From Salipiger pentaromativorans (GTDB taxonomy: Bacteria > Pseudomonadota > Alphaproteobacteria > Rhodobacterales > Rhodobacteraceae): a stretch of 64,000 nucleotides of DNA. Each line of letters opens with the position of its first letter. The first letter of the stretch is position 1. The position numbers and the translations under genes were made by a program. The notes under the pieces were generated by a model. That model was given only the letters and a program-made list of their open reading frames with translations, was not told the DNA's origin and ran no database searches. The stretch is taken from positions 1 to 64,000 of the forward strand of contig NZ_JAMDHK010000006.1 in the NCBI RefSeq assembly GCF_024721115.1, read 5' to 3'. Below, piece after piece: positions 15,732 to 24,589 of the stretch.

Positions 15732-16223
15732 ATGTCCAATATCGAACCCACCCTGGCCGCGCCGATGGCGCCGTCCAGGATTGATTTCGCCGCCGTGCTG
15801 GCTCGGCAGTCCGAGCGTGACGCGCGGATCGCAGCTTTGCGTCCGGCCAACAAGGAGCGCCTCTTCGATGGCCTGACTGCCGCGGGCATCACCCATGTGA
15901 CCGTGACCTTCGATGGGGCCGGGGACAGCGGCCAGATCGAAAGCATCGGCGCGTGGTCCGGGGAGACCGCCGTCGATTTCCCCGCGACCGAGATCGACTA
16001 CGCCGCGCTGACCTCGGACGACCCCGAGGTCGAGATGCGGCAGCTCTCGCTCGAAGATGTCGTCGAGCAACTGGCCTACGACTTCCTCTCCGACACCCAT
16101 GGTGGCTGGGAGAACAACGACGGTGCCTGGGGCGAGTTCTGCTTCGACGCGGCCGCCCGCTGCATCCACCTTGAGTTCAACGAGCGCTTCACCTCGTCTG
16201 AACTCTACACACACGATTTCTGA
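15732..16223 (+). CDS. DUF6878-like plasmid protein (163 aa)
   Basis: The start is the ATG at 15732, six bases after CGGAG. The middle has EIDYAALTSDDPEVEMRQLS and the C-terminal block contains YDFLSDTHGGWENNDGAWG, then FCFDAAARCIHLEFNERF, typical of DUF6878 proteins of Rhodobacteraceae plasmids. The same Asp/Asn-rich GGWENNDG block recurs in many plasmid copies; its function is unknown. An in-frame extension back to 15189 only shadows the preceding gene. The next gene (DUF6915-type) starts 10 bp downstream, so they were one operon before the transposon entered. Confidence 0.65.
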   Translation: MSNIEPTLAAPMAPSRIDFAAVLARQSERDARIAALRPANKERLFDGLTAAGITHVTVTFDGAGDSGQIESIGAWSGETAVDFPATEIDYAALTSDDPEVEMRQLSLEDVVEQLAYDFLSDTHGGWENNDGAWGEFCFDAAARCIHLEFNERFTSSELYTHDF

Positions 16224-16233
16224 GGGGGCGGCG

Positions 16234-16377
16234 ATGGCACATCCCTATCACCACGCCCTGTCCTCGGTGAAAAAATGGGGCGGCACGGTCGACGATTTCA
16301 TGGCGGTGCATGCCTGGTTCGACCAGAGCAAGGAGATTACTGCGGACTTCCGGCACCGGGCTTTACGCCACCATGCC
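16234..16377 (+). pseudogene. 5' half of a DUF6915-type gene split by a mobile element
   Basis: The 48 codons read MAHPYHHALSSVKKWGG...FRHRALRHHA and are then interrupted; reading into the element adds only Leu-Ser and a stop at 16386. The missing remainder starts at 22558 (EGIFMAETIFG) in the same frame, giving a 125-residue protein when joined. Related plasmid proteins have the uninterrupted RHRALRHHAEGIF segment as I recall it. Function unknown. Confidence 0.75.
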
Positions 16378-16572
16378 TTATCCTGACTCTATGGAAGCGT
16401 CTTATTCCTGTGCATGGTGCGGGTTATGCGGAACCTTAGGATTGAGAGATGAGCCAGCCCCGGCCCGCTCTCCATCAAAAGGGCCGTAGGGACGGGGCTG
16501 GCGGCGCTTCGGTTTTAGCGCGACTGGAGTCGCGGGCGTCGTTTGCTGGACGCGAACGCCTTTGGAGGATGG

Positions 16573-17994
16573 ATGACGCAGCTTTATTTCACCGACGGAT
16601 CGGCGCTGCGCGCGCCCGTTTCGGTCGAAGGCGTTCCGGCCGATCTTTCCGAGTCCCTGACGGAGGCCGCTGGCAAGATCGACCTGATGGATGGCATGCC
16701 CTTCTTACTGGATCGGGACGGAAGCTACTTGCATGACGTGAACCGGTTCTTTCGCGCCTGTCCGACCATGGGGGTGCGTTCGCGGCACAGTTTGCGCGCC
16801 TACGCCCATGACATCTTCGTCTGGATGCGGTTTCTGGAAGAACGGCGTGGTGGAAAGCAGCTTTGGCGTGCCGATTACAATGATGTCATCGCGTTTCATC
16901 ATGCACGGCGTTTGTCGGATGCACCGTTCCGGATTTCGGCATCCAGCTGGAACAGGGCGATCGCGGCGCTCGACAAACTGTATCGGTGGGCGCTCGAAGA
17001 GGGCCTGATCGCATCCTCGCCGTTTCGATACGACCTGTCCTTTCGTCATGGTCATGGGCGAGGAACGCCGAAGGTGGTTGAGGGGAACAGGGCGCGGGAA
17101 CGTGCCGCGCGCCCGCATGACATGCAATTCGTCGATCTCGGGCGCTACCTCGTATTCCGGGATATCGGCCTGAGGGGTAAATTGCCGGACGGGTCCGAGG
17201 ACCCAGCCTGGCGCGGCCGCAATGGCGAGCGGAATGCCGTTTTCGCGGAACTGCTCGTCACGACAGGCATGCGCCTCGGCGAGGCCGGTAGCCTGATCAT
17301 CGACGAACTGCCCCGGCTGATCTCCGACAGCCCGCGGATACTTCCTTTCGATCTGCCGGCCGTGATCACCAAGGGCGAACGCCCGCGACGCATCCGGTTG
17401 CCGCGCCGGGTGCTCAAGCAGATCGGGGATTACGTCGATATCGAGCGCCGGATTGCCGCCGCCAAGGCGCCGCCTCGTCCGGCCGTCCCCTTTGTATTGT
17501 CACCCGATGGCCGCAACGCCTTTGATGACAGTGGTCGGCGCATCGCGCTGACCAGGCTCCGTCCGCAAGACCGCCAACGGCTGCTGCGATCACCTGATGG
17601 GATGCCTGAACACGCATCGCTCTGGCTCACGGAACGCGGCCAGCCCGTGTCGTCGGGTACTTGGGAGGTAGCGTTTCGTAGGGCAAGCCAGCGGTGCCAG
17701 GCTTTCGGCCTCGATATCACCGTCACACCGCACATGTTGCGGCACACCTTTGCGGTCAACATGTTGTCGATGCTGATCCGCGAACAGGTGGGCAGGATCT
17801 TCAACCCGACCGATGCGCACGGTGCTGCCTATCGGCAGATGCTTGGCGATCCGCTCCGCCATCTCCAGCACCTCCTCGGCCACGCGAACATCGCTAGCAC
17901 CTACATCTATCTCGACAGCCTTGCCGAGGCGCAGGAACTCGTCGATGCGGCGGCGGATCGCTGGACCGACGAACTCATGGCGGACGATCGATGA
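16573..17994 (+). CDS. Tyrosine recombinase 1 of the element (TnpA-like)
   Basis: The protein is 473 residues from the ATG at 16573, which has TTTGGAGG four bases upstream; a TTG at 16543 is less likely. It has a SAM-like N-terminal core-binding region (RHSLRAYAHDIFVWMRFLEE) and a full catalytic domain: Arg I in TTGMRLGEA near residue 233, Box II HMLRHTF near 387-393 (His and Arg), the GHANIAST histidine and the tyrosine in YIYLD near 445. All catalytic residues appear present, so this is likely the strand-cleaving enzyme. Its stop overlaps the next start. Confidence 0.85.
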   Translation: MTQLYFTDGSALRAPVSVEGVPADLSESLTEAAGKIDLMDGMPFLLDRDGSYLHDVNRFFRACPTMGVRSRHSLRAYAHDIFVWMRFLEERRGGKQLWRADYNDVIAFHHARRLSDAPFRISASSWNRAIAALDKLYRWALEEGLIASSPFRYDLSFRHGHGRGTPKVVEGNRARERAARPHDMQFVDLGRYLVFRDIGLRGKLPDGSEDPAWRGRNGERNAVFAELLVTTGMRLGEAGSLIIDELPRLISDSPRILPFDLPAVITKGERPRRIRLPRRVLKQIGDYVDIERRIAAAKAPPRPAVPFVLSPDGRNAFDDSGRRIALTRLRPQDRQRLLRSPDGMPEHASLWLTERGQPVSSGTWEVAFRRASQRCQAFGLDITVTPHMLRHTFAVNMLSMLIREQVGRIFNPTDAHGAAYRQMLGDPLRHLQHLLGHANIASTYIYLDSLAEAQELVDAAADRWTDELMADDR

Positions 17995-19817
17995 CCGGCA
18001 GAGCCCGCGTCTCACAGCCCCGCCCAGGGCGACGCGCGAGTTTTCCTGACAATCTTTCCGATCCCGGTCCCGCGGCCGCCATTGCCATCACCGCCCGCCG
18101 TTTCGAGATTACCTTGGCCGGACGGACTGCGACGATGGACCTGACGCGTTTGCCGGGTCGCAATTCGCTTGCACGGGCCTTCACGCTGGCACTCTGGCAG
18201 GCATGTCAGGTCGGTGGCCCTGCCGGCACCGTCCGCACCGCCATGTCATTGGCCGAAGCCATCCATCGGTTCTGGCGCTATCTCGATGCGACAGACTCAT
18301 CCGTACAGGCGCTTGCCGAGATTGATGTCGCTACCATCGAAGGCTTCGACGCCTGGATGGATGAGCGCGGGCAGCATCCCAACCATCGCCGCCACCAGAT
18401 GGGAGATGTAGTGATGCTGCTGCGGTTGGCGGATGCGGGCGAACCAGGCCGCCTTTCCGAAGAGGCTTCCCGCCGATTATTCTATGTCAGTACGCGCCCG
18501 GGTGTTCCACCGCGCCCGCGCGATGCCTACAGCGACAGTGTCCGGGTGGCCTTGAAGGTGGCCGCACGTGCCGATGTTGCAGCGATCATGCAGCGATTCC
18601 GTCCGGCGCTTGAACAGGAGTGCGAGACACGCATCGACCGGCTGGAGATGGACGCCTTCGCGGAGATCGACCGTGTCGGTTTCATTACCGTCAAGAACGA
18701 CCTTTTTCGTCAACTCTACGGGGCACGGAACTATGCAGGGATTTCGAATGAGGGGCTGAGCGACAGGATGCATGGCACGCGGCATCTGCTCCTCGGCGAC
18801 CTGATTGCTCTGTTCGTTCTGCTATCGCTGGCGACCGGTCTCGAGATCGAGGCGATTAAAACCTTGCGAGCCGATTGTCTCAAAAACCCTTCCAATGGCT
18901 ATGTCGAGATTGAGTATTGCAAGCGCCGCGCCCGTCATGCCGAGTGGAAGCGGCTGCGGGTTCGGGACGGAGGGTCAGGCACCCCGGGCGGCCTCCTGCG
19001 CCTCGCAATTCAGTGGACCGCAACGGCGCGCGGTCATCTCAAGAGCGAGCAGCTTTTCACGTATTACTGCCGCGGCCGCCTGACCGATGTCGTTCTGCCG
19101 ATGCAATCCGCTAGAAAGGTCTGGGTCAAACATCACGGGTTGCAGGATGATTACGGGAAGCCGTTGAAGCTCTGCCTCTCGTGTTTGCGCAAGACCCACA
19201 AGGCTGCGTGGTATAGCAAGACCGGCGGTCAGCTGCGCCGGTTTGCGGTTGGACATACCGTCGAGGTTGCTGCGAACCACTATGGGGACATTCCCGCCTT
19301 GCGGCCGATACACGAAGCTACCATCGCCGAGGCGCTGATGGACGCTGTCGAAGATGCGTTGCAGCCTACCGTGTTGACCCCGGAGGCCGAGGTCGAAGTC
19401 TTGGCAGCTCCGTCTTCGGCTCAGCCCGGTTTTCCGGAGGGCTTGGCGACCGATGTTCCCGCATTGCTGGCAGGCGAACAGGATGTATGGCTGGCAAGCT
19501 GTTCCGGCTTCTACAGCAGCCCGTTCGCCACGTCGGGAGAGGCCTGCCCGGTGCCGTTCTGGGGCTGCCTCGAATGCCACAACGGCGTCATCACCACTCG
19601 CAAGCTTCCCGCGCTGATGGCGTTTCTGGATTTCGTGGTGGACCAGCGCAAGGTTTTGTCCGAAGCAGATTGGCAGGCGAAGTTCGGGCGGGTCCACCAC
19701 AGGATCTCTGCGCAGATATTGCCGCAATTTTCTGAGCCCGATTTAGCCGCCGCGCGTGCCCTCACGGCCAGTCAATCGGCACAGATCTACCTTCCCCCGG
19801 AGGCGGGTCTCGCATGA
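17991..19817 (+). CDS. Tyrosine recombinase 2 of the element (degenerate catalytic site)
   Basis: A 608-residue protein, similar in length to Tn554 TnpB. The recombinase fold is recognisable, but where Arg I is expected the sequence reads TGLEIEAIKTL, with no arginine, and the Box II segment reads SCLRKTHKAA with Ser in place of the usual His. GHTVEVAANHYG retains the later His and a candidate Tyr. The C-terminal 150 residues add a cysteine-containing segment (CPVPFWGCLECHNG), possibly metal-binding. It probably acts as a structural or regulatory partner of recombinases 1 and 3. Confidence 0.7.
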   Translation: MTGRARVSQPRPGRRASFPDNLSDPGPAAAIAITARRFEITLAGRTATMDLTRLPGRNSLARAFTLALWQACQVGGPAGTVRTAMSLAEAIHRFWRYLDATDSSVQALAEIDVATIEGFDAWMDERGQHPNHRRHQMGDVVMLLRLADAGEPGRLSEEASRRLFYVSTRPGVPPRPRDAYSDSVRVALKVAARADVAAIMQRFRPALEQECETRIDRLEMDAFAEIDRVGFITVKNDLFRQLYGARNYAGISNEGLSDRMHGTRHLLLGDLIALFVLLSLATGLEIEAIKTLRADCLKNPSNGYVEIEYCKRRARHAEWKRLRVRDGGSGTPGGLLRLAIQWTATARGHLKSEQLFTYYCRGRLTDVVLPMQSARKVWVKHHGLQDDYGKPLKLCLSCLRKTHKAAWYSKTGGQLRRFAVGHTVEVAANHYGDIPALRPIHEATIAEALMDAVEDALQPTVLTPEAEVEVLAAPSSAQPGFPEGLATDVPALLAGEQDVWLASCSGFYSSPFATSGEACPVPFWGCLECHNGVITTRKLPALMAFLDFVVDQRKVLSEADWQAKFGRVHHRISAQILPQFSEPDLAAARALTASQSAQIYLPPEAGLA

Positions 19818-21961
19818 GAGCAAATCCAGACTTCACGACCGCTAGGCCATCGCTGCCATCGGCAATCCATCCCGACGACACCGACATCCTCGCAGGCAGA
19901 CCGCTCAGACCGGGATCGGAGCGGTCGATGCTGTCCCGCTTCGGCGACGATGTCTGGGATCTCAGTCCGGCGATGTTTCGCGCCAACGCGCGTCCGGCAG
20001 CGTTTCGCGTGGACTTCGGCGCCATCGAAGACCCCGCGCTTCGACGGCTCGCCAAGGAGTATATGTTTGCCCGCCTTCAGGCGCCTCTGCGCAGCTACCG
20101 GGGCCCTTGCGGCCCCTCGACCGCCAAGGGCACATTGCTGTTCCTGCGCCATTTCGGAGAGTTCCTGCACGATCGTATCGGTTCCGTCGAACTGGCGCGC
20201 GTCGACCAGCAAGTGCTGGACGCGTATCTGGCGCATCTGGGGGCAGACGGCGCACGTTCATCGCAACAGATCCGTCTCTATGTCGATGTCCCCATCGACC
20301 TCCATCATTTTGGGCCATGGGTGACCGGGGGCGGCATTCCCTTCCTGCCCTGGGGTGGGCGCACGGCAAGCAATGTCAGCGGTCGGAGCCGGACGAGCTC
20401 GGAGAACACCACGCCGCGCATCCCCGAACCGGTCATCGGCGCACTGCTCCACTGGTCGATGCGATACGTCGATGTGTTCGCTCCGGATATCCTCGCGGCG
20501 CGCGAAGAGCTGGATCGCCTTAAAGCCAGCGCTGCCCAGATTATTGCCGAGGATGCGCGCCAGACCCGCCACGAACGGTTTCGCTACCGTCTTCGTACCT
20601 GGCTCGAGGCCCGTCGGGCGGAAGGGCGGGGCATACCAATCTGGGAGCGCCGTCCAAACACCACCCGCGGTGTCCCCGATGTTAGGGAAGGCAATGCGTA
20701 TAATTTCAGGCTGATGTGCCTTCAGATCGGCTGTCCTCAAACGGGGAACCTCAGTAGTTCCACCGCGACCGTGAGGATGCTGGACCAGATGGCGGGTGGG
20801 ATGGGAACCGAGGTCGGCGGAATGGATACCCCGATCACCCTCGATCCCGATACCGGCCTGCCCTGGCGGGAGCGTTTCGACACGGACAGCCTGCCACATG
20901 AAGAGCAGATGCTGCAGGCGGCCTGCTACATCGTCTGCGCGTATCTGACGGGGATGCGCGACAGCGAGTTGCAGGACATGGAGCCGGACTGCGTTTCGGT
21001 TGAACGCAGTGCTGACAACCTGATCGAGCGCTATCGGGTACGCAGCAACGTCTATAAGCACCGCGAGGCGGCGGGTGTTTCTGCCGATTGGATCACTATC
21101 GCGCCGGTCGCCCGAGCGGTCGATGCTTTGGAAGTCCTGTCACGGCGCGCACGCGGCGAGCGCGACCTGAGATCTCTTTGGGTCTCGTTGAAGCCTTGGG
21201 ACTGGACGGCGGATTACCTTGCCGCGCAGGCGTCGCCGATCATCAAGATGTTCCGCGACGGTCTGGATGCAAAGGTCGCAAACCCGCCCGCAATTCCACA
21301 TGTCGACGGACGCCCCTGGCATTTCAGCACCCGCCAGTTCCGGCGCACCATCGCATGGTACATCGCGAACCGCCCTTTCGGCGTGATTGCCGGAAAGATC
21401 CAGTACAAGCATGCCTCCGTGGCGATGTTCGAGGGCTATGCCGGTGCGCCGCACGGAGATTTTCGCCGGGCGGTCGAGCAGGAACGCGCCCTTGGCCAAT
21501 TGGACGATGTGGTCGCCTATTATGAGGCCTACCTGCAGGGTGACGAGCCCGGCGGACCGGCTTCGTCCCGTCTCAAGCAGGAGTTCGACCACGTCCGGGA
21601 CACCCTCGGTGATCTGCCCGGGCGCATCCTCGACCAGAAACGCCTTCGAACGATGCTGGCGCATCTTGGAAAGACGCTGCATGTCGGATTTCTGAACGAT
21701 TGCTTCTTTGAGCCCGCCAGCGCCCTCTGCCTGCGGCCCGACGACAAGCCGGAGGCCCCGGTGATTTCGCGTTGCAGCCCTGACCGCTGCCCCAATTCCT
21801 GCCTGACCACGCGCCATGTCGCGCCCTGGCGGGCCTCGATCGAGGAGGGCGAGCGCCTCCTGCAGGGCAACACCCTGTCGGCATTTCAGAAGGTCGCAAT
21901 CGCGCAGGACAATGATCGAAAGCGCCGACTGATCGCGCACTTGGAGGACCCAAAGCTATGA
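19814..21961 (+). CDS. Tyrosine recombinase 3 of the element (large, 715 aa)
   Basis: This is the largest of the three. Arg I is present in LTGMRDSELQDME; Box II reads STRQFRRTIAW, with the arginine but not the usual first histidine; YKHASVAMFEGYAG supplies the third-box His and the candidate nucleophile Tyr. A C-terminal cysteine cluster (CFFEPASALC, then CSPDRCPNSC) could bind zinc. It overlaps the genes on both sides by four bases. Length exceeds classical RIT proteins, closer to the large integrases of multi-recombinase elements in alphaproteobacteria. Confidence 0.7.
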   Translation: MRANPDFTTARPSLPSAIHPDDTDILAGRPLRPGSERSMLSRFGDDVWDLSPAMFRANARPAAFRVDFGAIEDPALRRLAKEYMFARLQAPLRSYRGPCGPSTAKGTLLFLRHFGEFLHDRIGSVELARVDQQVLDAYLAHLGADGARSSQQIRLYVDVPIDLHHFGPWVTGGGIPFLPWGGRTASNVSGRSRTSSENTTPRIPEPVIGALLHWSMRYVDVFAPDILAAREELDRLKASAAQIIAEDARQTRHERFRYRLRTWLEARRAEGRGIPIWERRPNTTRGVPDVREGNAYNFRLMCLQIGCPQTGNLSSSTATVRMLDQMAGGMGTEVGGMDTPITLDPDTGLPWRERFDTDSLPHEEQMLQAACYIVCAYLTGMRDSELQDMEPDCVSVERSADNLIERYRVRSNVYKHREAAGVSADWITIAPVARAVDALEVLSRRARGERDLRSLWVSLKPWDWTADYLAAQASPIIKMFRDGLDAKVANPPAIPHVDGRPWHFSTRQFRRTIAWYIANRPFGVIAGKIQYKHASVAMFEGYAGAPHGDFRRAVEQERALGQLDDVVAYYEAYLQGDEPGGPASSRLKQEFDHVRDTLGDLPGRILDQKRLRTMLAHLGKTLHVGFLNDCFFEPASALCLRPDDKPEAPVISRCSPDRCPNSCLTTRHVAPWRASIEEGERLLQGNTLSAFQKVAIAQDNDRKRRLIAHLEDPKL

Positions 21962-22395
21962 CATGGCCCGTCAGTCAGAAGACCGAAGACGCCTTGCGCG
22001 CCGCCATGAAGCGGCTGCTCGAAGGAGCCTTAGAGCATACCGACGGGCGCCTCAGTGTCGCCAATCTCGCGCGCGAGGCCGGCGTCAGCCGCGCCACAGC
22101 CAACCGGGCCACTGCCGTTCTTGCGGAATTTCGTGCGGCAGAGGCGCGGTTCCGGTCGGGATCAGTCGCGGGATTGAAAGCCCGTATCCGTGAACTCGAA
22201 GCCGAGCTGAGGGCCGCCCGCGGCGGCGAACTGGCAGAGCTGCGCGCGACCGTCAAAACCCTAGCGCAACAAATCCAGGTACTCGCGCTGAAGGGTGAAG
22301 AACAACGCCGCCTGATTGCGGTTCTTGAAGCACAGATCGCGCGGGCCGACCCGAAAGTCCTGCCGTTCAGTCCGCCGTCCCAGGGCGGCATCTGA
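21958..22395 (+). CDS. DUF6262/TnpC-like coiled-coil accessory protein
   Basis: The 145-residue protein has an N-terminal helix-turn-helix-like segment (LSVANLAREAGVSRATANRA) and a long coiled coil (LKARIRELEAELRAARGGEL to LEAQIARAD). TnpC of Tn554 and DUF6262 proteins have this size and form and are always beside the recombinases, where they are thought to influence orientation or efficiency of transposition. The ATG overlaps the stop of recombinase 3. Confidence 0.7.
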   Translation: MTWPVSQKTEDALRAAMKRLLEGALEHTDGRLSVANLAREAGVSRATANRATAVLAEFRAAEARFRSGSVAGLKARIRELEAELRAARGGELAELRATVKTLAQQIQVLALKGEEQRRLIAVLEAQIARADPKVLPFSPPSQGGI

Positions 22396-22557
22396 AGTCA
22401 TGATCAGGGAGAGGAAGAGGTGAGCTGGGTTGGGGTGAAACAGGGATGAGAAGAGAGGGAGCCCCCATGAACCGTCTCACCGATGCCACTCGGGAAAACC
22501 CCAATGATGGCAAAGAGTTTTCAAAAAGAGACAACTTGACTGTCCAGATAACACACG

Positions 22558-22791
22558 GAGGGCATCTTCATGGCCGAGACGATTTTCGGGCAGACCCTCA
22601 CGCTCTCGACCGGGCGCATCATCCCGACCCGCTGGGTCGGGGAACAGCATGTGAAGGAAGACCTCGGCTTCATCCCGAGCTTCGCCGACTGGGTAAAGGC
22701 GATCCGGCCCGAACCCTGGATGGGCCGGGCCGAACGGATCGAGGCACAAGTCGATCCGCATCTCGCCTCGCCCGTGGTCGAGGTTACCTGA
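22558..22791 (+). pseudogene. 3' half of the split DUF6915-type gene
   Basis: The segment reads EGIFMAETIFGQTLTLSTGR, then RWVGEQHVKEDLGFIPSFADW and ends VVEVT before TGA. It joins in frame to the segment ending at 16377. An ATG at 22570 could allow translation of the last 73 residues alone, but CACGGAGGGC before it makes only a chance ribosome site. The product lacks the N-terminal half. Confidence 0.75.
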
Positions 22792-22792
22792 C

Positions 22793-22990
22793 ATGACCGA
22801 CCCAGCCTATCAGCGCCTCGGGCTGCCAGCGACCGCTTCGTCCTTTGCCGTCCTGCGCGCGGCGGCCCGGGCGCTGCACCCCGACACACGCGCTGTTTGC
22901 GGCCTCCGGACCGCGCGCAAGCGTTTCTACCGGCAAATGCTCTGCGCGCATGCCGCACGAAAGGCGGCAGACGACACGTCGATCGGCTGA
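22793..22990 (+). CDS. Small conserved plasmid protein (65 aa)
   Basis: The ATG lies one base after the stop of the split gene, so it was in the same operon. The product MTDPAYQRLGLPATASSFAV, then RAAARALHPD and RKRFYRQMLCAHAARKA, is basic and helical. I recall similar small proteins beside DUF6915 genes in Rhodobacteraceae but know of no function. Its transcription is probably altered by the upstream insertion. Confidence 0.5.
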   Translation: MTDPAYQRLGLPATASSFAVLRAAARALHPDTRAVCGLRTARKRFYRQMLCAHAARKAADDTSIG

Positions 22991-23023
22991 TCGCTCCCGG
23001 CCGACCCTTCATCCCGATTCAGT

Positions 23024-23043
23024 ACCCGGCCTCTTGGCCGGGT
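23024..23043 (+). other. Perfect hairpin in the leader of the 139-aa gene
   Basis: ACCCGGCC and GGCCGGGT pair around TCTT, 12 bp upstream of the ribosome site AAGGAGG. It could terminate the preceding operon or fold in the 5' leader. Confidence 0.5.
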
Positions 23044-23065
23044 CTTCCCCATTAAGGAGGTTCCC

Positions 23066-23485
23066 ATGGCAGATTACTTCACCCATTTCTCGTGCCTGCT
23101 CGACGTCGGCAGCCCCGACAAGGCTGCCCGTGCACTCGCGCTGTTCCAGGAACTGCGCGCTGCGGATCAGGACGCCGACGACCCGGATGTCGCGGGCTTC
23201 GATCTCATGCGCCAGGACGCGCCCGAGGGCAGCAGCCTCTGGATCCATGATGACGGGAACGGCGATGTCGAAGCCGTCATCCGCTTCGTCCTGCGTCTTG
23301 CTGAAGAGCTCGACCTCACCGGCCCTTGGGGGTTCCAGTATTCTCTGACCTGCTCTCGGCCACGACTCGACGCCTTTGGTGGCGGCGCGCATGTCATCGA
23401 TCTCGGTGCGCGCAAATCCATCGGCTGGTCCAGCACGCAAGAATGGCTGGCCGCCGCATTGAACGGGGAGGACATCGATGCCTGA
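23066..23485 (+). CDS. Conserved hypothetical protein (139 aa)
   Basis: Family function unknown. The ATG has a perfect AAGGAGG seven bases upstream. The protein is acidic, with an aromatic ADYFTHFSCLLDVGS start, DGNGDVEAVIRFVLRLAEEL in the middle and a WSSTQEWLAAALNG end. It looks like a small alpha/beta plasmid protein. Its end overlaps the next start by eight bases, so they form a pair. Confidence 0.6.
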   Translation: MADYFTHFSCLLDVGSPDKAARALALFQELRAADQDADDPDVAGFDLMRQDAPEGSSLWIHDDGNGDVEAVIRFVLRLAEELDLTGPWGFQYSLTCSRPRLDAFGGGAHVIDLGARKSIGWSSTQEWLAAALNGEDIDA

Positions 23486-24122
23486 GGTGATCTGCACCAC
23501 CGTCTACCAGTTCCCCGAACTCTCGGATGCCGCCAAGGAGAAGGCCCGCAACTGGTATCGCGACCTTGGACCCCACGACGACTGGTGGGATGCGGTCTAT
23601 GAGGATTTCGAGCGGGTCTGCGAAATCCTCGGCATCTGCCTGAAGACCACCGCCGTCCGCCTGATGGGTGGCGGGGCGCGGGCCAAGCCTTGCATCTGGT
23701 TTTCCGGTTTCTGGAGCCAGGGCGACGGCGCCTGCTTCGAGGGCTACTGGTCCCACGCCAAGGGCGCGGCCACGCGCATCCGGGACTACGCCCCGACCGA
23801 CGCGACGCTGCATGGCATCGCCGACCGTCTGCAGGCCATCCAGCGGCGAAACTTCTACCAACTCGCCGCCGAGGCCAGCCACCGTGGCCGCTACTACCAT
23901 GAATACACCATGTCGATCGACGTCACGCGGGACAGCCCGAGGTGGCAGCCGCCGACCGAGGACGCCGAGGAGCTCGTGACCGAGGCGCTGCGCGATCTGG
24001 CCCGCTGGCTCTACCGCCAGCTTGAAGCCGAATACGACCACCTTACCTCGGACGAGGCCATCGAGGAGGGGATCATCGTCAACGAGTATACGTTCACGGA
24101 AGGAGGGCGGCGGTTCGGGTAA
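23478..24122 (+). CDS. Conserved hypothetical protein (214 aa)
   Basis: Family recognised only as a recurrent plasmid protein, sometimes labelled as an antitoxin-like stability protein. Notable blocks are ELSDAAKEKARNWYRDLGPH, DWWDAVYEDFERVCEILGI and FSGFWSQGDGACFEGYW, with a tyrosine-rich RGRYYHEYTMSID. It is soluble, with no signal peptide. It overlaps the 139-aa gene and ends 30 bp before the promoter of the Xre/RES pair. Confidence 0.6.
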   Translation: MPEVICTTVYQFPELSDAAKEKARNWYRDLGPHDDWWDAVYEDFERVCEILGICLKTTAVRLMGGGARAKPCIWFSGFWSQGDGACFEGYWSHAKGAATRIRDYAPTDATLHGIADRLQAIQRRNFYQLAAEASHRGRYYHEYTMSIDVTRDSPRWQPPTEDAEELVTEALRDLARWLYRQLEAEYDHLTSDEAIEEGIIVNEYTFTEGGRRFG

Positions 24123-24152
24123 CAGTGATCAACGCGCAAGGTTCATTTGATC

Positions 24153-24180
24153 TTTACAGTAAGTCCATATGGACTATATT
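24153..24180 (+). promoter_or_regulatory. Promoter with an operator palindrome for the first Xre/RES pair
   Basis: TTTACA (24153-24158) and TATATT (24175-24180) are a good -35/-10 pair with a 16-bp spacer. The perfect 14-bp palindrome AGTCCATATGGACT (24162-24175) fills the spacer, so a repressor bound there would block RNA polymerase. The Xre antitoxin, alone or with its toxin, is the likely repressor. Confidence 0.7.
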
Positions 24181-24199
24181 GAAGCCAATGGAGGACGCC

Positions 24200-24589
24200 A
24201 TGTACGTTGCAGAGAAAATCCGGGAACCCGCACAGATCAACGCCGTCGCGTTGAAAGCTTATGCACGCGTGGCCGATGCTTGGGGTCTCAGTCTCAAGGA
24301 AGCGGCTGGCCTTGCCGACATGTCAGAGAGCACGTGGAAGCGCGCCAAGAAGCCGGATTTCGCTGGGGAGCTCACCAAGGACCAACTGCTGCGGCTCAGC
24401 GCTGTAATTGGCATCTTCAAGTCGCTTGAACTCTACTTTTCGGAGCCTCTGGCAAAAAGCTGGTTCACCCGACCGAACAAGGGGCCGCTCTTTGGTGGAA
24501 GCCGACCAGTCGACACCGCCATCGACGGGGGTTTGCCGCAGATCCTCGCGGTTCGGACCTATCTTGATGCGTTGCGTGGTGGGGCATGA
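24200..24589 (+). CDS. Xre/MbcA/ParS-type antitoxin (DUF2384)
   Basis: The start at 24200 is chosen because GGAGG lies five bases upstream and the promoter -10 box is at 24175-24180; the ATGs at 24125 and 24188 lie before or at the predicted transcription start. The 129-residue product has an N-terminal helix-turn-helix (LKEAAGLADMSESTWKRAKK) and the C-terminal toxin-binding domain ending in GGLPQILAVRTYLDALRGG, typical of antitoxins of RES toxins. It overlaps the toxin gene by ATGA. Confidence 0.85.
   Translation: MYVAEKIREPAQINAVALKAYARVADAWGLSLKEAAGLADMSESTWKRAKKPDFAGELTKDQLLRLSAVIGIFKSLELYFSEPLAKSWFTRPNKGPLFGGSRPVDTAIDGGLPQILAVRTYLDALRGGA

Larger units (their letters stand above)
16378..22557 (+). 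mobile_element. Tn554/RIT-like element with three tyrosine recombinases
   Basis: The boundaries are set by the split DUF6915 gene. The element is about 6.18 kb and carries four co-directional genes, each overlapping the next by ATGA. Its ends start TTATCCTGAC on the left and, reversed, TTATCTGGAC on the right (16378-16387 and 22542-22551; 8 of 10 match). There is no target duplication. Six bases (CACACG, 22552-22557) lie between the right repeat and the rejoined gene, as expected for the coupling sequence that Tn554-like elements carry from a previous site. No passenger gene such as resistance is seen. Confidence 0.75.

Noticed and set aside
22446-22796. 116-codon frame at the right end of the transposon
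   Set aside because: It crosses the element boundary and reads the DUF6915 half in the wrong frame.
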